Shown here one piece after another: positions 1 through 8,956 of a stretch of DNA of 56,570 nt. This stretch comes from Streptococcus sp. HMSC078D09. Its GTDB lineage: Bacteria > Bacillota > Bacilli > Lactobacillales > Streptococcaceae. The notes below the pieces were generated by a model. It was given only the letters and a program-made list of their open reading frames with translations, did no database searches and had not been told where the DNA came from. The stretch is from positions 143,340 to 199,909 of the forward strand of contig NZ_KV813678.1 of the NCBI RefSeq assembly GCF_001813675.1. Reading direction: 5' to 3'. The translations under genes and the position numbers were made by a program. Numbering within the stretch: position 1 is the stretch's first letter; each line of letters starts with the position of its first letter.

Positions 1-120
1 TCTAGCACTTTTCTCACAGCGGAAAGTTTTAGTAGATGACTGAGTAATTCTAATAAATAAATTTTTTTGTTTTATAGAATTTATTAGATTTTAAAAAAAA
101 ACAGTTTGTCTATACTCTTA
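1..120. repeat. Intergenic repeat, copy 1 (cut by window edge)
   Basis: This stretch matches 1491-1612 closely over about 120 bases. Shared features are the start CACTTTTCTCACAGCGGAAA, the inverted arms AATTCTA and TAGAATT around an AT-rich middle, and the end ACAGTTTGTCTAT. The left side of the copy lies outside the window. Both copies are followed by a short hairpin and a T run. Function unknown; no protein is encoded. Confidence 0.75.
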
Positions 121-148
121 GAGGAACGGAAGCCTCTTTTTTGTATGC

Positions 149-171
149 AAAAACTGAAGCCGTTGCTTCAG
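149..171 (-). terminator. Intrinsic terminator of the small-multidrug-export family gene
   Basis: Read on the minus strand, a 7-bp stem CTGAAGC/GCTTCAG with a 4-base loop is followed by a T run, just past the stop of the gene that ends at 180. Confidence 0.7.
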
Positions 172-179
172 TCTTTTGC

Positions 180-650
180 TTAATGTGCGAAGGTATCGAT
201 TCCTAGGAGCAGGGACAGGGTTCCCATGATGAGGCCGGCTAGTATCACTCCGAGCATGACTGCGAGGCTACTGCGTTTGAAGTCCCAGTCAAGGATAGAA
301 GCTGCAAGGGCACCGGTCCAGGCACCAGTTCCCGGAAGAGGGATTCCAACAAAGAGCAATAAGGCCCAGAAGATTCCCTTGTCTCCTGCAGCTTTTTCTA
401 ATTTCTGTCCGCCTCTATGGCCCTTATTGAGACACCAGCTAAAAAAGCCTCCGATAATTGGTTTTTTTGCCCCCCAAGTAAGAATATGGCGGGCGAAAAA
501 GAAGATCAGAGGGACAGGGAGAAGATTTCCGATCACTCCGATCAGGAGCGCTGTCCATAAGGGAATACCATTTGCAATGGCAAAAGGGATGGCCCCGCGC
601 AATTCAACAAGGGGCACCATGGAGATCAGGAAGGTAAAGATATATTTCAT
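180..650 (-). CDS. Small multi-drug export family membrane protein (COG2426-like)
   Basis: A 156-residue, strongly hydrophobic protein with about four membrane segments. The sequence VELRGAIPFAIANGIP near the N-terminus, the Gly/Pro-rich GIPLPGTGAWTGALAA segment in the middle, and the length fit the family annotated as putative small multi-drug export protein (PF06695). The ATG at 650 follows an AAAGG-type ribosome site about 10 bases upstream. It is transcribed away from dpr and has its own terminator. The export role is a family label with little direct proof; the true substrate is unknown. Confidence 0.75.
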   Translation of the reverse strand: MKYIFTFLISMVPLVELRGAIPFAIANGIPLWTALLIGVIGNLLPVPLIFFFARHILTWGAKKPIIGGFFSWCLNKGHRGGQKLEKAAGDKGIFWALLLFVGIPLPGTGAWTGALAASILDWDFKRSSLAVMLGVILAGLIMGTLSLLLGIDTFAH

Positions 651-732
651 TAGTCAAGCCTTTCGATTAGTCTTCTTCATTCTATCGTATCTTTTCTCAA
701 TTGACAACTATGATCTTTTTTAATCTTTTATC

Positions 733-790
733 TTGACTTTCTGGTGGAGGAAGCATATAATAAAGACATAGTTAATTAGAATCATTATAA
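733..790 (+). promoter_or_regulatory. dpr promoter with PerR-type operator
   Basis: TTGACT (733-738) and TATAAT (756-761) are 17 bases apart. Just downstream, at 776-790, TTAGAATCATTATAA matches the PerR box TTATAATNATTATAA at all but one position. It ends directly before the AAAAAGGAG ribosome site. Repression by PerR, relieved by peroxide, is the expected control of streptococcal dpr; here it is inferred from the site. Confidence 0.8.
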
Positions 791-804
791 AAAGGAGAAA
801 TGAC

Positions 805-1326
805 ATGACAACTATGAAACATGAAGCAGCTACTGATGTAGCAACTTTTGCACCTTCAAATAAAGAAACTCTTCCAGAAACAAAAGCTCTCTTGAACCAA
901 GTCGTAGCAGATCTCTACGTGGCTCACATTGCCCTTCACCAAGTACACTGGTATATGCGTGGACGTGGCTTTATGGTTTGGCATCCAAAAATGGACGAAT
1001 ACATGGACAGCTTGGATGCAACCTTAGATGAAGTGAGCGAACGCTTGATCACTCTTGGTGGTGCGCCATATTCTAGCATGACTGAATTTTTGGAACACAG
1101 CAATATTGAAGAACGCCGTGGAACATTTACAAAAAATGTAGAAGAAAGCTTGACACGTGTTCTTGAAATCTTCCATTACCTTGATGGCCTTTACCAAAAA
1201 GCTTTGGATGTTACCGATGCTGAAGGCGACGATGTAACCAACGATATCTTTGTTGGGGCTAAAGCAGAACTTGAAAAGAACATTTGGATGGTGGCTGCTG
1301 AACTTGGTCAAGAACCAGGATTATAA
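805..1326 (+). CDS. dpr: Dps-like peroxide resistance protein (ferritin-like)
   Basis: A 173-residue Dps-family protein. These form 12-subunit shells that oxidise and store ferrous iron, which removes the Fenton partner of the peroxide that catalase-negative streptococci make themselves. The ferroxidase motif is visible: HQVHWYMRGRGF followed by HPKMDEYMDSLDATLDEVSE, with His, Asp and Glu ligands in the usual spacing. Streptococcal Dpr is noted for iron storage more than for DNA binding. The ATG at 805 has an AAAAGGAG ribosome site; a second ATG at 814 is possible. A PerR-type operator lies in the promoter. It is a single-gene unit ended by a hairpin at 1334-1361. Confidence 0.95.
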   Translation: MTTMKHEAATDVATFAPSNKETLPETKALLNQVVADLYVAHIALHQVHWYMRGRGFMVWHPKMDEYMDSLDATLDEVSERLITLGGAPYSSMTEFLEHSNIEERRGTFTKNVEESLTRVLEIFHYLDGLYQKALDVTDAEGDDVTNDIFVGAKAELEKNIWMVAAELGQEPGL

Positions 1327-1333
1327 GATCATA

Positions 1334-1361
1334 AAAAATAGAAGCCGTTGGCTTCTATTTC
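1334..1361 (+). terminator. dpr terminator
   Basis: Stem AATAGAAGCC/GGCTTCTATT with a 3-base loop, only a few bases past the dpr stop codon. The T run is short. Confidence 0.65.
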
Positions 1362-1490
1362 AGACTGAAGACAAAGTCTTCTTAGAAACTTTCCTTAGGT
1401 GAGTACGGACGTCAGCGAACTTCTTTGAAGTTCCATGACTAATTATTGAGCCTAAGGTCTCAATAATTCCGAGTGCCTGAAACGTTATTG

Positions 1491-1612
1491 TTTCAGGCAC
1501 TTTTCTCACAGCGGAAAGTTTCAGTAGATGATTGAATAATTCTAACGAATAAATTTTTTTATATTATAGAATTTATAAGATTTGTAAAAAAGAACAGTTT
1601 GTCTATGCTCTC
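1491..1612. repeat. Intergenic repeat, copy 2
   Basis: Second copy of the element at 1-120, in the same orientation, with scattered point differences. It lies downstream of the GTGCCTGAAAC hairpin, so the complete element may extend left to about 1340. Confidence 0.7.
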
Positions 1613-1768
1613 AATAGGAGCCGTTGGCTTCTATTTTTTGCCTCGTAGGGGATTTCCACTAATTAAAGGAATTCTTAATCTAACTATAGTTGGAGCGAAA
1701 TCGAGGCCTATCGCTCCTATTTTTTTGGTATAGTTAATATGTGATTTTCTGTAAGTGTTCGCAGACAG

Positions 1769-1784
1769 AAGAAAGCGCTTACAA
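1769..1784 (+). promoter_or_regulatory. Candidate cre (CcpA site) upstream of the beta-galactosidase
   Basis: AGAAAGCGCTTACAAA fits the cre consensus WTGNAARCGNWWWCAW at the central GAAAGCG and the CA near the 3' end. It lies 32 bases before the start codon, a position suited to repression on preferred sugars. Confidence 0.6.
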
Positions 1785-1815
1785 ATTTAATTGTTAATCC
1801 TAAGAGGAGGTTTTT

Positions 1816-4800
1816 ATGGGAAAGTCTTTTTTTGAAAAGCGTCCTGTTTTTAGTATTCGTAAGCTCTCAGTTGGAGCTTGTTCTGTTGTGATTGGGATTT
1901 CTGCCTTGGGTCTTTCAAGGGTCCATGCGGAAGAAAAGCCAGCCCTCGAAAGTGAACCGACTTCGATTGAGACACCAAGTGTTGTGACGGAAAACTCAGA
2001 AGCGGAAGTTCCTGGAGCTGGTGCAAGGGTTTCAGAAGCTCCAGCTGTCATCACCCCTACCAGAGCTGAGGAAAAGCCGGCGCCTCAAGGCGAAGGCCAG
2101 CCCGTTTCAGCTTCATCTGAGCGTGCTACAGGAACGGAAGAAACAGCTGCTCCAGATCAAAATCGTGTAGCGGAGGATATTGTGCAAGATCGAGAACGTG
2201 ATTTTAATAAAGATTGGTATTTTAAATTAAATGCAGCTCCTGGTGCAGAAGGGCGTCAAGTGGATGTCAAGGATTGGAAAAAATTAGATCTTCCTCATGA
2301 CTGGTCTATTTTCTTTGATTTCGATCACAACTCTCCTGCTCAAAATGAAGGGGGGCAATTAAACGGAGGGGATGCTTGGTATCGTAAGACCTTCCGTTTG
2401 GACGACAAGGATCTAGATAAGAAGGTCCGCTTGGAATTTGGCGGGGTTTATATGGATTCCAAAGTCTATGTAAACGGACAATTCGTTGGTCATTATCCAA
2501 ATGGCTACAATGCCTTTTCTTATGATATTACTCCTTATTTGAATGCGGATGGAAGCGAGAATACCATCGCCGTTCATGTGGTCAATCAACAACCAAGTAG
2601 CCGTTGGTATTCTGGTAGCGGGATTTATCGGGATGTTAAGCTGAGTGTAACGGATAAGGTTCATTTAGCGCAGTATGGGACAACGATTACGACCCCTCAG
2701 TTGGAAAAACAGCAAAATGGGGCAGTGGATACAGTAGTGAAGAGCCGCATTGTCAACCAAGATGATCAAGCCCATAGTATTTATGCGGAATATGAAATTG
2801 TCGATCAAAATGGCCAAGTGGTGAGCGAAAAAACGCGCAGTGAAGCACAAGCTGTTTTAGCAGGTCAAGAGATCAACCTTTCTCAAACCTTGCATGTTGA
2901 AAAACCAACCCTCTGGGATGTGAAAACGGATCATCCAGCTCTCTATACCTTGTATACACGTATCTATCGGGATTCGCAGTTGGTAGATGTGCAAAAGGAA
3001 CGCTTTGGTTATCGCTATCTCAACTGGACGCCAGAAGGTGGCTTCTTCCTCAATGGGGTGGCGACGAAATTCCACGGGGTATCTCTTCACCATGACCACG
3101 GGGCTCTTGGAGCTGAGGAAAATTACAAGGCTGAATACCGTCGTCTCAAACAGATGAAGGACATGGGAGTCAATGCCATCCGGACGACTCACAACCCAGC
3201 CAGTGAACAAACCTTGAAAATTGCGGCTGAGTTGGGCTTGATGGTCCAAGAAGAAGCCTTTGATACCTGGTATGGTGGCAAGAAGCAATACGATTACGGT
3301 CGTTTCTTTGAAAAGGATGCCACTCACCCAGAAGCTCGGAAAGGCGATACTTGGTCCGATTACGATCTACGGACCATGGTAGAGCGGGGCAAGAACAATC
3401 CAGCCATTGTCATGTGGTCAATCGGTAATGAAGTCGGTGAAGCAGATGGTTCAGACAAATCTGTCGCAACTGTTCGTCGGTTAGTCAAGACCATCAAGGA
3501 CGTGGATGCAACCCGTTATGTCACCATGGGAGCTGATAAATTCCGCTTTGGTGATGGCTCAGGAGGCCATGAAAAGGTAGCAGCAGAGCTTGATGCGGTT
3601 GGATTTAACTATTCAGAAGCCAACTATGAAAGCTTACGGGCAAAACATCCAAACTGGCTCATTTATGGTTCTGAAACCTCTTCTGCAACGCGGACACGGG
3701 GCTCTTACTATCACCCTGAAAGAGAATGGGTAGGAAGCAACCAAGAAGACCGCCATTATGAACAATCAGACTACGGCAATGACCGGGTTGGTTGGGGTCG
3801 GACAGCGACCGCCTCTTGGACCTTTGACCGTGAACATGCCGGCTATGCAGGACAATTTATCTGGACCGGTACGGACTATATCGGCGAGCCAACACCATGG
3901 CACAACCAAAATGACACACCTGTAAAAAGTTCTTATTTCGGTATTGTCGATACTGCCGGCCTTCCAAAGAATGATTTTTATCTCTACCAAAGTCAATGGG
4001 TGTCAGCTGAGAAACATCCAATGGTCCATCTCTTGCCACATTGGAACTGGGACAATCCAGAATTAGCCAATCGTGTCATGGATGAAGAAGGACGGATTCC
4101 TGTTCGGACCTTCTCCAATGCCCACAGTGTGGAATTGATTGTCAATGGGGAATCACAAGGAGTGAAGACCTTTACCAAGAAGACCACAGCTGATGGCCGG
4201 ACCTACCAAGAAGGGGCAAATCCGGATGAACTCTATCTAGAGTGGTTGGTCCCTTATGTACCAGGTAAAGTAGAAGCTATTGCGCGCAACGAAGCAGGAG
4301 AAGTGATCGCGAAAGATCAAGTCGAAACAGCCGGCAAGCCTGCGGGTGTTCGTTTGTTGAAAGAAGAACATGCGATCGCAGCGGACGGTAAGGATTTGAC
4401 CTATATTACCTACGAAATCATCGATGAAGCAGGTCGTGTGGTGCCAACTGCCAATAATTTGGTGCATTTCCATTTGCATGGACAAGGCCAAATTGTCGGT
4501 GTCGATAATGGGGAACAAGCCAGCCGTGAACGCTACAAAGCGCAGGAAGATGGCTCATGGCAACGCAAAGCCTTCAACGGCAAAGGGGTGGTCATTGTCA
4601 AATCAACTGAGCAGGCGGGTGCCTTTACCCTGTATGCAGACTCAGATCGCTTGCAATCAGACCAAGTCAGCCTCTTTACAGGTAAGAAGGACCAAGCAGA
4701 ACGCACTGTATTAGGTGTGGAACCTGTTCGACAAAGTGCTTATCTAGGAGAAAAACCAACCTTACCAAGTAAGGTCAATGTGGTCTATAGCGATGGCAAG

Positions 4801-7800
4801 GCCCAAGAAGAAGCCGTTGAATGGGATGCGGCAGACTATAGCCGTGCAGGCCAAGTCCGTGTGACAGGACATGTTCAAGGACGCACGGTCGAAGCTCTGG
4901 TCGATGTGATCGGCGTGGAACAAGTCCTTCCAGTCATCAAACAAATCCCACAGGGAGCAGATCTAGCAACGGTGGATAAAGCTGTGCAATTGGTCTTCAC
5001 AGATGGCCGGACAGTTAACTATGAAGTCGATCAATGGACCTTGGAAGCTGGTCAAGAAGATCAGTTGTCCACACCAGGAGCACGCTTGAAAGCGACAGGA
5101 CTCCTAGGCAATGGGGAAACGGTCCAAGCGACACTAGTGGTTGCAGGAGGAGATGTAGCCAAGGCTAAGAAACCAACGGTTCAGCTAGATGGAGTAGCTC
5201 TTCCAAAATTTGGTAGTGGCAACCATACCATTTTCCGTTCCCTCGCTTATGGTCAAGAGCCAGGTCAAGTCACAGCAAGTGCAGAAAATGCTCAAGTGAC
5301 GGTCCTACAAGCTAGCCGTGAAAATGGTTTGAAAGCTCAAATCTTTGTGACTGCTCAGGATACGGGAGCTGTACAGACCTATGTGGTCCAATTCCAAGAA
5401 GAAAGTCCACAGATCGAGCGTTTGGAATTGCGTCTGCCAGAAGGACAGGAACTCAAGGAAGACCAAACGGTACCACTTGAAGTCATTGCCCATTACCAAG
5501 ATGGTAGCCAGGCAAGTCTCAAAGCAGATCAAATCGATGTGAAAACAAGAGCTGGTAGCCAAGGAAAAGCCGTCGCAACCAATAAAGGTTTGGAATTGCG
5601 AGAAGCAGGATTGGTTCATTTAGAAGCCAACTACCAAGGACAAACGGGAGAAGTCACCTTTACCATCACGCCAAATCCAGAAGAAAAGACGGTTGTCAAG
5701 GTGCGTCCTGTACGGATTAGTACGGATCGAAACGTTTTGCCAGCTCTTCCAGAGACCGTCTTGGTCGAGTATGACAAGGGATTCCCGAAAGAAAAACGCG
5801 TGACCTGGGATGCTGTGACCGCAGATCAAGTCAAGGATTACCATAGCTTTACAGTTACCGGTCAGGTAGAAGGAGTGGAAAAAGAAGCCCAAGCTCAAGT
5901 GACCGTTGAAGGCATTATCGCTGTAGAAGAAGTCAGCACCACCACTCCAGTCGGAGAAAAACCAGCCCTTCCAGAAAGCATACGGACCTATCACTCTAAT
6001 GGCAAGACCTATGCTGCCAAGGTAGCCTGGGATGCGGTAGATCCGCAACTCTTGGCCCAAAAAGGAGAAGTTGTTGTCTCCGGTCGTGTAGAAGGAACCA
6101 ACCTTCCAACACGTCTTCATATTCGTGTTTCCGCAAACACAGTCAAAGGGGCCAATGTAGCAGAACAATGGACAGGCTCTGTCTTGCCACTCGCTTTTGC
6201 AAGTGATTCTAACGATGCGGATCCAGTTGCTAAGGTCAATGACAAGGCCATCTCCTTTACTGATGCTCCAGCCAACCGTTGGACCAACTGGGGCCGTAAC
6301 AATGCGGAAGATTCTGTCGGTATCTTGTTTGGGGACTCTGGTATCTTGACCAAGCGTGCAGTGGACAACCTCCATGTTGGTTTCCATGAAGACCACGGTG
6401 TTGGAGCTCCAAGTGAGTATGTGATTGAGTACTATACAGGGGAACAAATCCCAACGGTTCCAAGCAATCCAAATCGCGTCAAAGATGAAACAGACCATCC
6501 ATTTAACAACCCAGCTAACTGGAAAGAGGTCAGCCACCTAACCGTTGAAGAACCGGTAGCAGCTGGCAAGATGAATCATTTCAGTTTTGATAAAGTTGAC
6601 ACCTATGCTGTTCGGATCCGTATGAAGACGCCAGAAGGCAAGCGTGGAAGCTCTATTTCAGAGATTCAGATCTTTGCCAATAAGGTTGCGCCAGAAGAAA
6701 AGAGCCAGGTGACCATTCGTGTCAATGGTGAGGTATTGCCAGGTGTCAACCCAAGTGTGATAGATTACTACATCGATGCGCGTGATCGGGCTTATCCACA
6801 AGTGGAAGCGACAGCCAGCCATCACGGCCTTACAACGGTTGTGCCAAGCGTTCATGAAGGGGAGCCAATCCGTGTCATCCATAAAGCGGAAGATGGTACT
6901 ATCTTACAAGAATACCGCCTCCATCTCACAAGCGATGCAGAAAAACTGAAACAAGCTGCCCCAGTAGCAGTGGAAGCAGGTAGCCGTTTTGTGAAAGTCG
7001 GTCAAGATCTGGTTCTACCATCTACTGTAGGTGTTTACTTTAAAGGGGATACAGGCTATGAACGCAAGGATCTCACTGTGGATTGGCAGGCTGTCCCAGC
7101 TGATGCGCTTTCTCATGAAGGAAGCTTCACGCTGGAAGGAAAAGTCATCGGCTATGATCTGAGAGCTCAGCTGACCGTCCGGGTGTCAGAAAAGACAGGA
7201 GAAATCCTCTCTGTGAACCGTGACTACAATGCAGAGGATAGCAGAGCCTTTGCCAGTGAAACCAATGATCTCGATCCAAACCAAATCGACTATATCGATT
7301 ACATCAATGATGGTGGCTACAACGAGTACTATCGTTGGACCAACTGGAAGAGAGAACCAGATCAAACAGAAGTGTTTGCTGGTCTCATCTTCAAGAAAAA
7401 TGGTCAAGTAACAGAGCGTTTGGTCAATAAAGTAGCAGTCGACTTCTTTGCAGATCAGGAAACAGGCCTGCCAACGAAAACGGTTCTTGAACGCTATATT
7501 GGTCCAGACTTTGATGTCCCAGATGACTATGGCAATCTGAAAAATCTTCCAGATCACCCATTTAACCAGGCCTCTAACTGGGAAGAAATCCCGTACAGCT
7601 TGGATTATGCCTTTGAACCTGGTTATATCTCTAACCTCAGCTTCAATGAAACCAGAACCAAAGCCATCCGTTTAAGAATGGTTCGTGATGAAAATCTTAA
7701 AGGAATCGGAATTATTGAATTGAGTGCCTACGCCCCAACAGAAGAGGCTCAGGCAACAACTGATGTCACCATCCAAGTGAATGGCAAAGACCTAGAAGGC

Positions 7801-8652
7801 TTTAAACCAGATGTGACAGATTATCATCTAGAGTATGAGGGAGAACGTCCAATCGTTTCAGCACAAGGCAAGAATGGAACAGCCGTTACGGTCATCGATG
7901 CTAAAAGTGCCAATGCTCCGGTTCTTGTCAAGGTTGTCTCAGAAGATGGCAAGCTCGAAAAAGTATATCAACTTTCTCTATCCGCAAAAGCACCTACAGG
8001 CTCAGCTATTCCTGAAGAAGGGGTTAAGAATCTGGTTCATACCAAACCAGAGTTGGTGATTGAGCCAGAAGAGATGGACTTTGAACGCCTAGAACGTCCA
8101 AATGCGGATCTTCCAAAAGGTGAGAAACGTGTGGTTCAAGAAGGTCAAAAAGGCCGCAAATTGCGCTTGGTGGAAGTCTCTCAAGAAAATGGTGTAGAAA
8201 GCCGGAAGGAACTAGATGCCTTTGTAGAGCTAGATCCAGTGGCAGAGATCACAGAGGTGGGCACGAAAGAAGTACTTCCAGATACTCCACAACCAGAGCC
8301 ACAGCCAGAGCCACAGCCAGAACCACAACCAGAGCCACAGCCGCAACCACAACCACAACCGCTTCCGAACCCAGAGCGCCCTCATGTCTTAGAAGGACCA
8401 GAGCCAACAGAAACTTCTAAGTCATCTGTTGGGGTGGAACCTGTCAGTCAGAAAGGAATCGTTTCAGAAAGGAAGGAAGTCGAGAAAACAGCTCAAACAC
8501 CAGCAGTTTCAGCTGCTCCAGTTTCCGAAGGAAGATTACCAAATACAGGAACGGAAGAAAGCGTCGCAAGCCTCGTTGCTGGAATCTTAGCGGCAGGCCT
8601 TGCCAGTGCTGTGCTGGACGATCAGAAAAAAAGAGCCAATAAGGCCAAGTAA
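1816..8652 (+). CDS. bgaA: Cell-wall anchored GH2 beta-galactosidase (BgaA-like)
   Basis: A 2278-residue surface exoglycosidase that should remove terminal beta-linked galactose from host N-glycans. A YSIRK-type signal (FSIRKLSVGACSVVIG) ends near VHA38. GH2 domains cover about 125-710: acid/base Glu539 in SIGNEVGE and nucleophile Glu620 in YGSETSS. The 81-residue spacing equals that of pneumococcal BgaA as I recall it. Next come a GH2 C-terminal region, several bacterial Ig-like repeats (about 965-1440, e.g. LGEKPTLPSKVNVVYSDG), two CBM71-like modules (about 1460-1640 and 1815-1990), a G5-like domain (about 2075-2150), Pro-Gln-Glu repeats and LPNTG (2241-2245) with a hydrophobic tail ending KKRANKAK. 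AAGAGGAGG precedes the ATG. A cre-like site suggests CcpA control. The next gene is another glycan-cleaving surface enzyme. Close to the ~2230 residues of BgaA. Confidence 0.93.
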   Translation: MGKSFFEKRPVFSIRKLSVGACSVVIGISALGLSRVHAEEKPALESEPTSIETPSVVTENSEAEVPGAGARVSEAPAVITPTRAEEKPAPQGEGQPVSASSERATGTEETAAPDQNRVAEDIVQDRERDFNKDWYFKLNAAPGAEGRQVDVKDWKKLDLPHDWSIFFDFDHNSPAQNEGGQLNGGDAWYRKTFRLDDKDLDKKVRLEFGGVYMDSKVYVNGQFVGHYPNGYNAFSYDITPYLNADGSENTIAVHVVNQQPSSRWYSGSGIYRDVKLSVTDKVHLAQYGTTITTPQLEKQQNGAVDTVVKSRIVNQDDQAHSIYAEYEIVDQNGQVVSEKTRSEAQAVLAGQEINLSQTLHVEKPTLWDVKTDHPALYTLYTRIYRDSQLVDVQKERFGYRYLNWTPEGGFFLNGVATKFHGVSLHHDHGALGAEENYKAEYRRLKQMKDMGVNAIRTTHNPASEQTLKIAAELGLMVQEEAFDTWYGGKKQYDYGRFFEKDATHPEARKGDTWSDYDLRTMVERGKNNPAIVMWSIGNEVGEADGSDKSVATVRRLVKTIKDVDATRYVTMGADKFRFGDGSGGHEKVAAELDAVGFNYSEANYESLRAKHPNWLIYGSETSSATRTRGSYYHPEREWVGSNQEDRHYEQSDYGNDRVGWGRTATASWTFDREHAGYAGQFIWTGTDYIGEPTPWHNQNDTPVKSSYFGIVDTAGLPKNDFYLYQSQWVSAEKHPMVHLLPHWNWDNPELANRVMDEEGRIPVRTFSNAHSVELIVNGESQGVKTFTKKTTADGRTYQEGANPDELYLEWLVPYVPGKVEAIARNEAGEVIAKDQVETAGKPAGVRLLKEEHAIAADGKDLTYITYEIIDEAGRVVPTANNLVHFHLHGQGQIVGVDNGEQASRERYKAQEDGSWQRKAFNGKGVVIVKSTEQAGAFTLYADSDRLQSDQVSLFTGKKDQAERTVLGVEPVRQSAYLGEKPTLPSKVNVVYSDGKAQEEAVEWDAADYSRAGQVRVTGHVQGRTVEALVDVIGVEQVLPVIKQIPQGADLATVDKAVQLVFTDGRTVNYEVDQWTLEAGQEDQLSTPGARLKATGLLGNGETVQATLVVAGGDVAKAKKPTVQLDGVALPKFGSGNHTIFRSLAYGQEPGQVTASAENAQVTVLQASRENGLKAQIFVTAQDTGAVQTYVVQFQEESPQIERLELRLPEGQELKEDQTVPLEVIAHYQDGSQASLKADQIDVKTRAGSQGKAVATNKGLELREAGLVHLEANYQGQTGEVTFTITPNPEEKTVVKVRPVRISTDRNVLPALPETVLVEYDKGFPKEKRVTWDAVTADQVKDYHSFTVTGQVEGVEKEAQAQVTVEGIIAVEEVSTTTPVGEKPALPESIRTYHSNGKTYAAKVAWDAVDPQLLAQKGEVVVSGRVEGTNLPTRLHIRVSANTVKGANVAEQWTGSVLPLAFASDSNDADPVAKVNDKAISFTDAPANRWTNWGRNNAEDSVGILFGDSGILTKRAVDNLHVGFHEDHGVGAPSEYVIEYYTGEQIPTVPSNPNRVKDETDHPFNNPANWKEVSHLTVEEPVAAGKMNHFSFDKVDTYAVRIRMKTPEGKRGSSISEIQIFANKVAPEEKSQVTIRVNGEVLPGVNPSVIDYYIDARDRAYPQVEATASHHGLTTVVPSVHEGEPIRVIHKAEDGTILQEYRLHLTSDAEKLKQAAPVAVEAGSRFVKVGQDLVLPSTVGVYFKGDTGYERKDLTVDWQAVPADALSHEGSFTLEGKVIGYDLRAQLTVRVSEKTGEILSVNRDYNAEDSRAFASETNDLDPNQIDYIDYINDGGYNEYYRWTNWKREPDQTEVFAGLIFKKNGQVTERLVNKVAVDFFADQETGLPTKTVLERYIGPDFDVPDDYGNLKNLPDHPFNQASNWEEIPYSLDYAFEPGYISNLSFNETRTKAIRLRMVRDENLKGIGIIELSAYAPTEEAQATTDVTIQVNGKDLEGFKPDVTDYHLEYEGERPIVSAQGKNGTAVTVIDAKSANAPVLVKVVSEDGKLEKVYQLSLSAKAPTGSAIPEEGVKNLVHTKPELVIEPEEMDFERLERPNADLPKGEKRVVQEGQKGRKLRLVEVSQENGVESRKELDAFVELDPVAEITEVGTKEVLPDTPQPEPQPEPQPEPQPEPQPQPQPQPLPNPERPHVLEGPEPTETSKSSVGVEPVSQKGIVSERKEVEKTAQTPAVSAAPVSEGRLPNTGTEESVASLVAGILAAGLASAVLDDQKKRANKAK

Positions 8653-8691
8653 AACAGCTAGAGAAACTAGCAAAATACGGTGAAAAGTTCA

Positions 8692-8736
8692 CAGGTAAAA
8701 AGAAGGAGGATGGGGAAGCCCCACCCTCTTTACCTG
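8692..8736 (+). terminator. Stem-loop between the two glycosidase genes
   Basis: Nested arms AGGTAAA/TTTACCT and AGGATGGGG/CCCCACCCT form a strong hairpin 40 bases after the beta-galactosidase stop and about 20 before the next start. There is no T run, so it may be a processing site or weak attenuator and need not be a full terminator. Confidence 0.5.
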
Positions 8737-8756
8737 GTGACATAAAGGAATAGAAT

Positions 8757-8956
8757 ATGGGAAAAAGATTAGTTGATCAGAGAAATCGATTTGGCATTCG
8801 TAAACTCTCAGTGGGCGTCTGCTCGGTAGTCGTAGCGACTTGTTTTTTTAGGAGCTACTACCAGTTACGCAGAGGAACAAGCTGAGAGGAGTGAACCACG
8901 TGAAGAACGGGTTGAAACGAGCGATGTCGATCACCAAGGAAAGGAGGAAAAAACTG
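8757..8956 (+). pseudogene. Frameshifted 5' end (YSIRK signal peptide) of the alpha-L-fucosidase gene
   Basis: An ATG at 8757 with an AAAGGA ribosome site opens a frame reading MGKRLVDQRNRFGIRKLSVG, a YSIRK-type signal peptide. After TGT (8841-8843) the frame runs through seven T residues (8843-8849), reads off-frame and stops at 8886. With one T fewer the signal continues CFLGATTSYAEEQAE straight into the long frame used from 8956. The intact ancestral gene is therefore 8757-12468. The state could reflect real inactivation, a phase-variable T tract, transcript slippage or a sequencing error; the sequence alone cannot decide. Confidence 0.85.

Larger units (their letters stand above)
1362..1815. 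other. Hairpin-rich intergenic region between dpr and the beta-galactosidase gene
   Basis: No gene is seen in these ~450 bases. They hold inverted repeats: AATTATTGAG/CTCAATAATT (about 1440-1467), GTGCCTGAAAC/GTTTCAGGCAC (about 1472-1499) followed by TTTT, and GGAGCGA/TCGCTCC (about 1692-1717) followed by a long T run. Repeat copy 2 and the promoter region with a cre site complete it. Confidence 0.6.

Noticed and set aside
5620..6537. 305-codon minus-strand frame inside the beta-galactosidase gene
   Set aside because: It lies wholly opposite a clear GH2/CBM coding region, has no ribosome site and no recognisable domain. It is an effect of codon bias.
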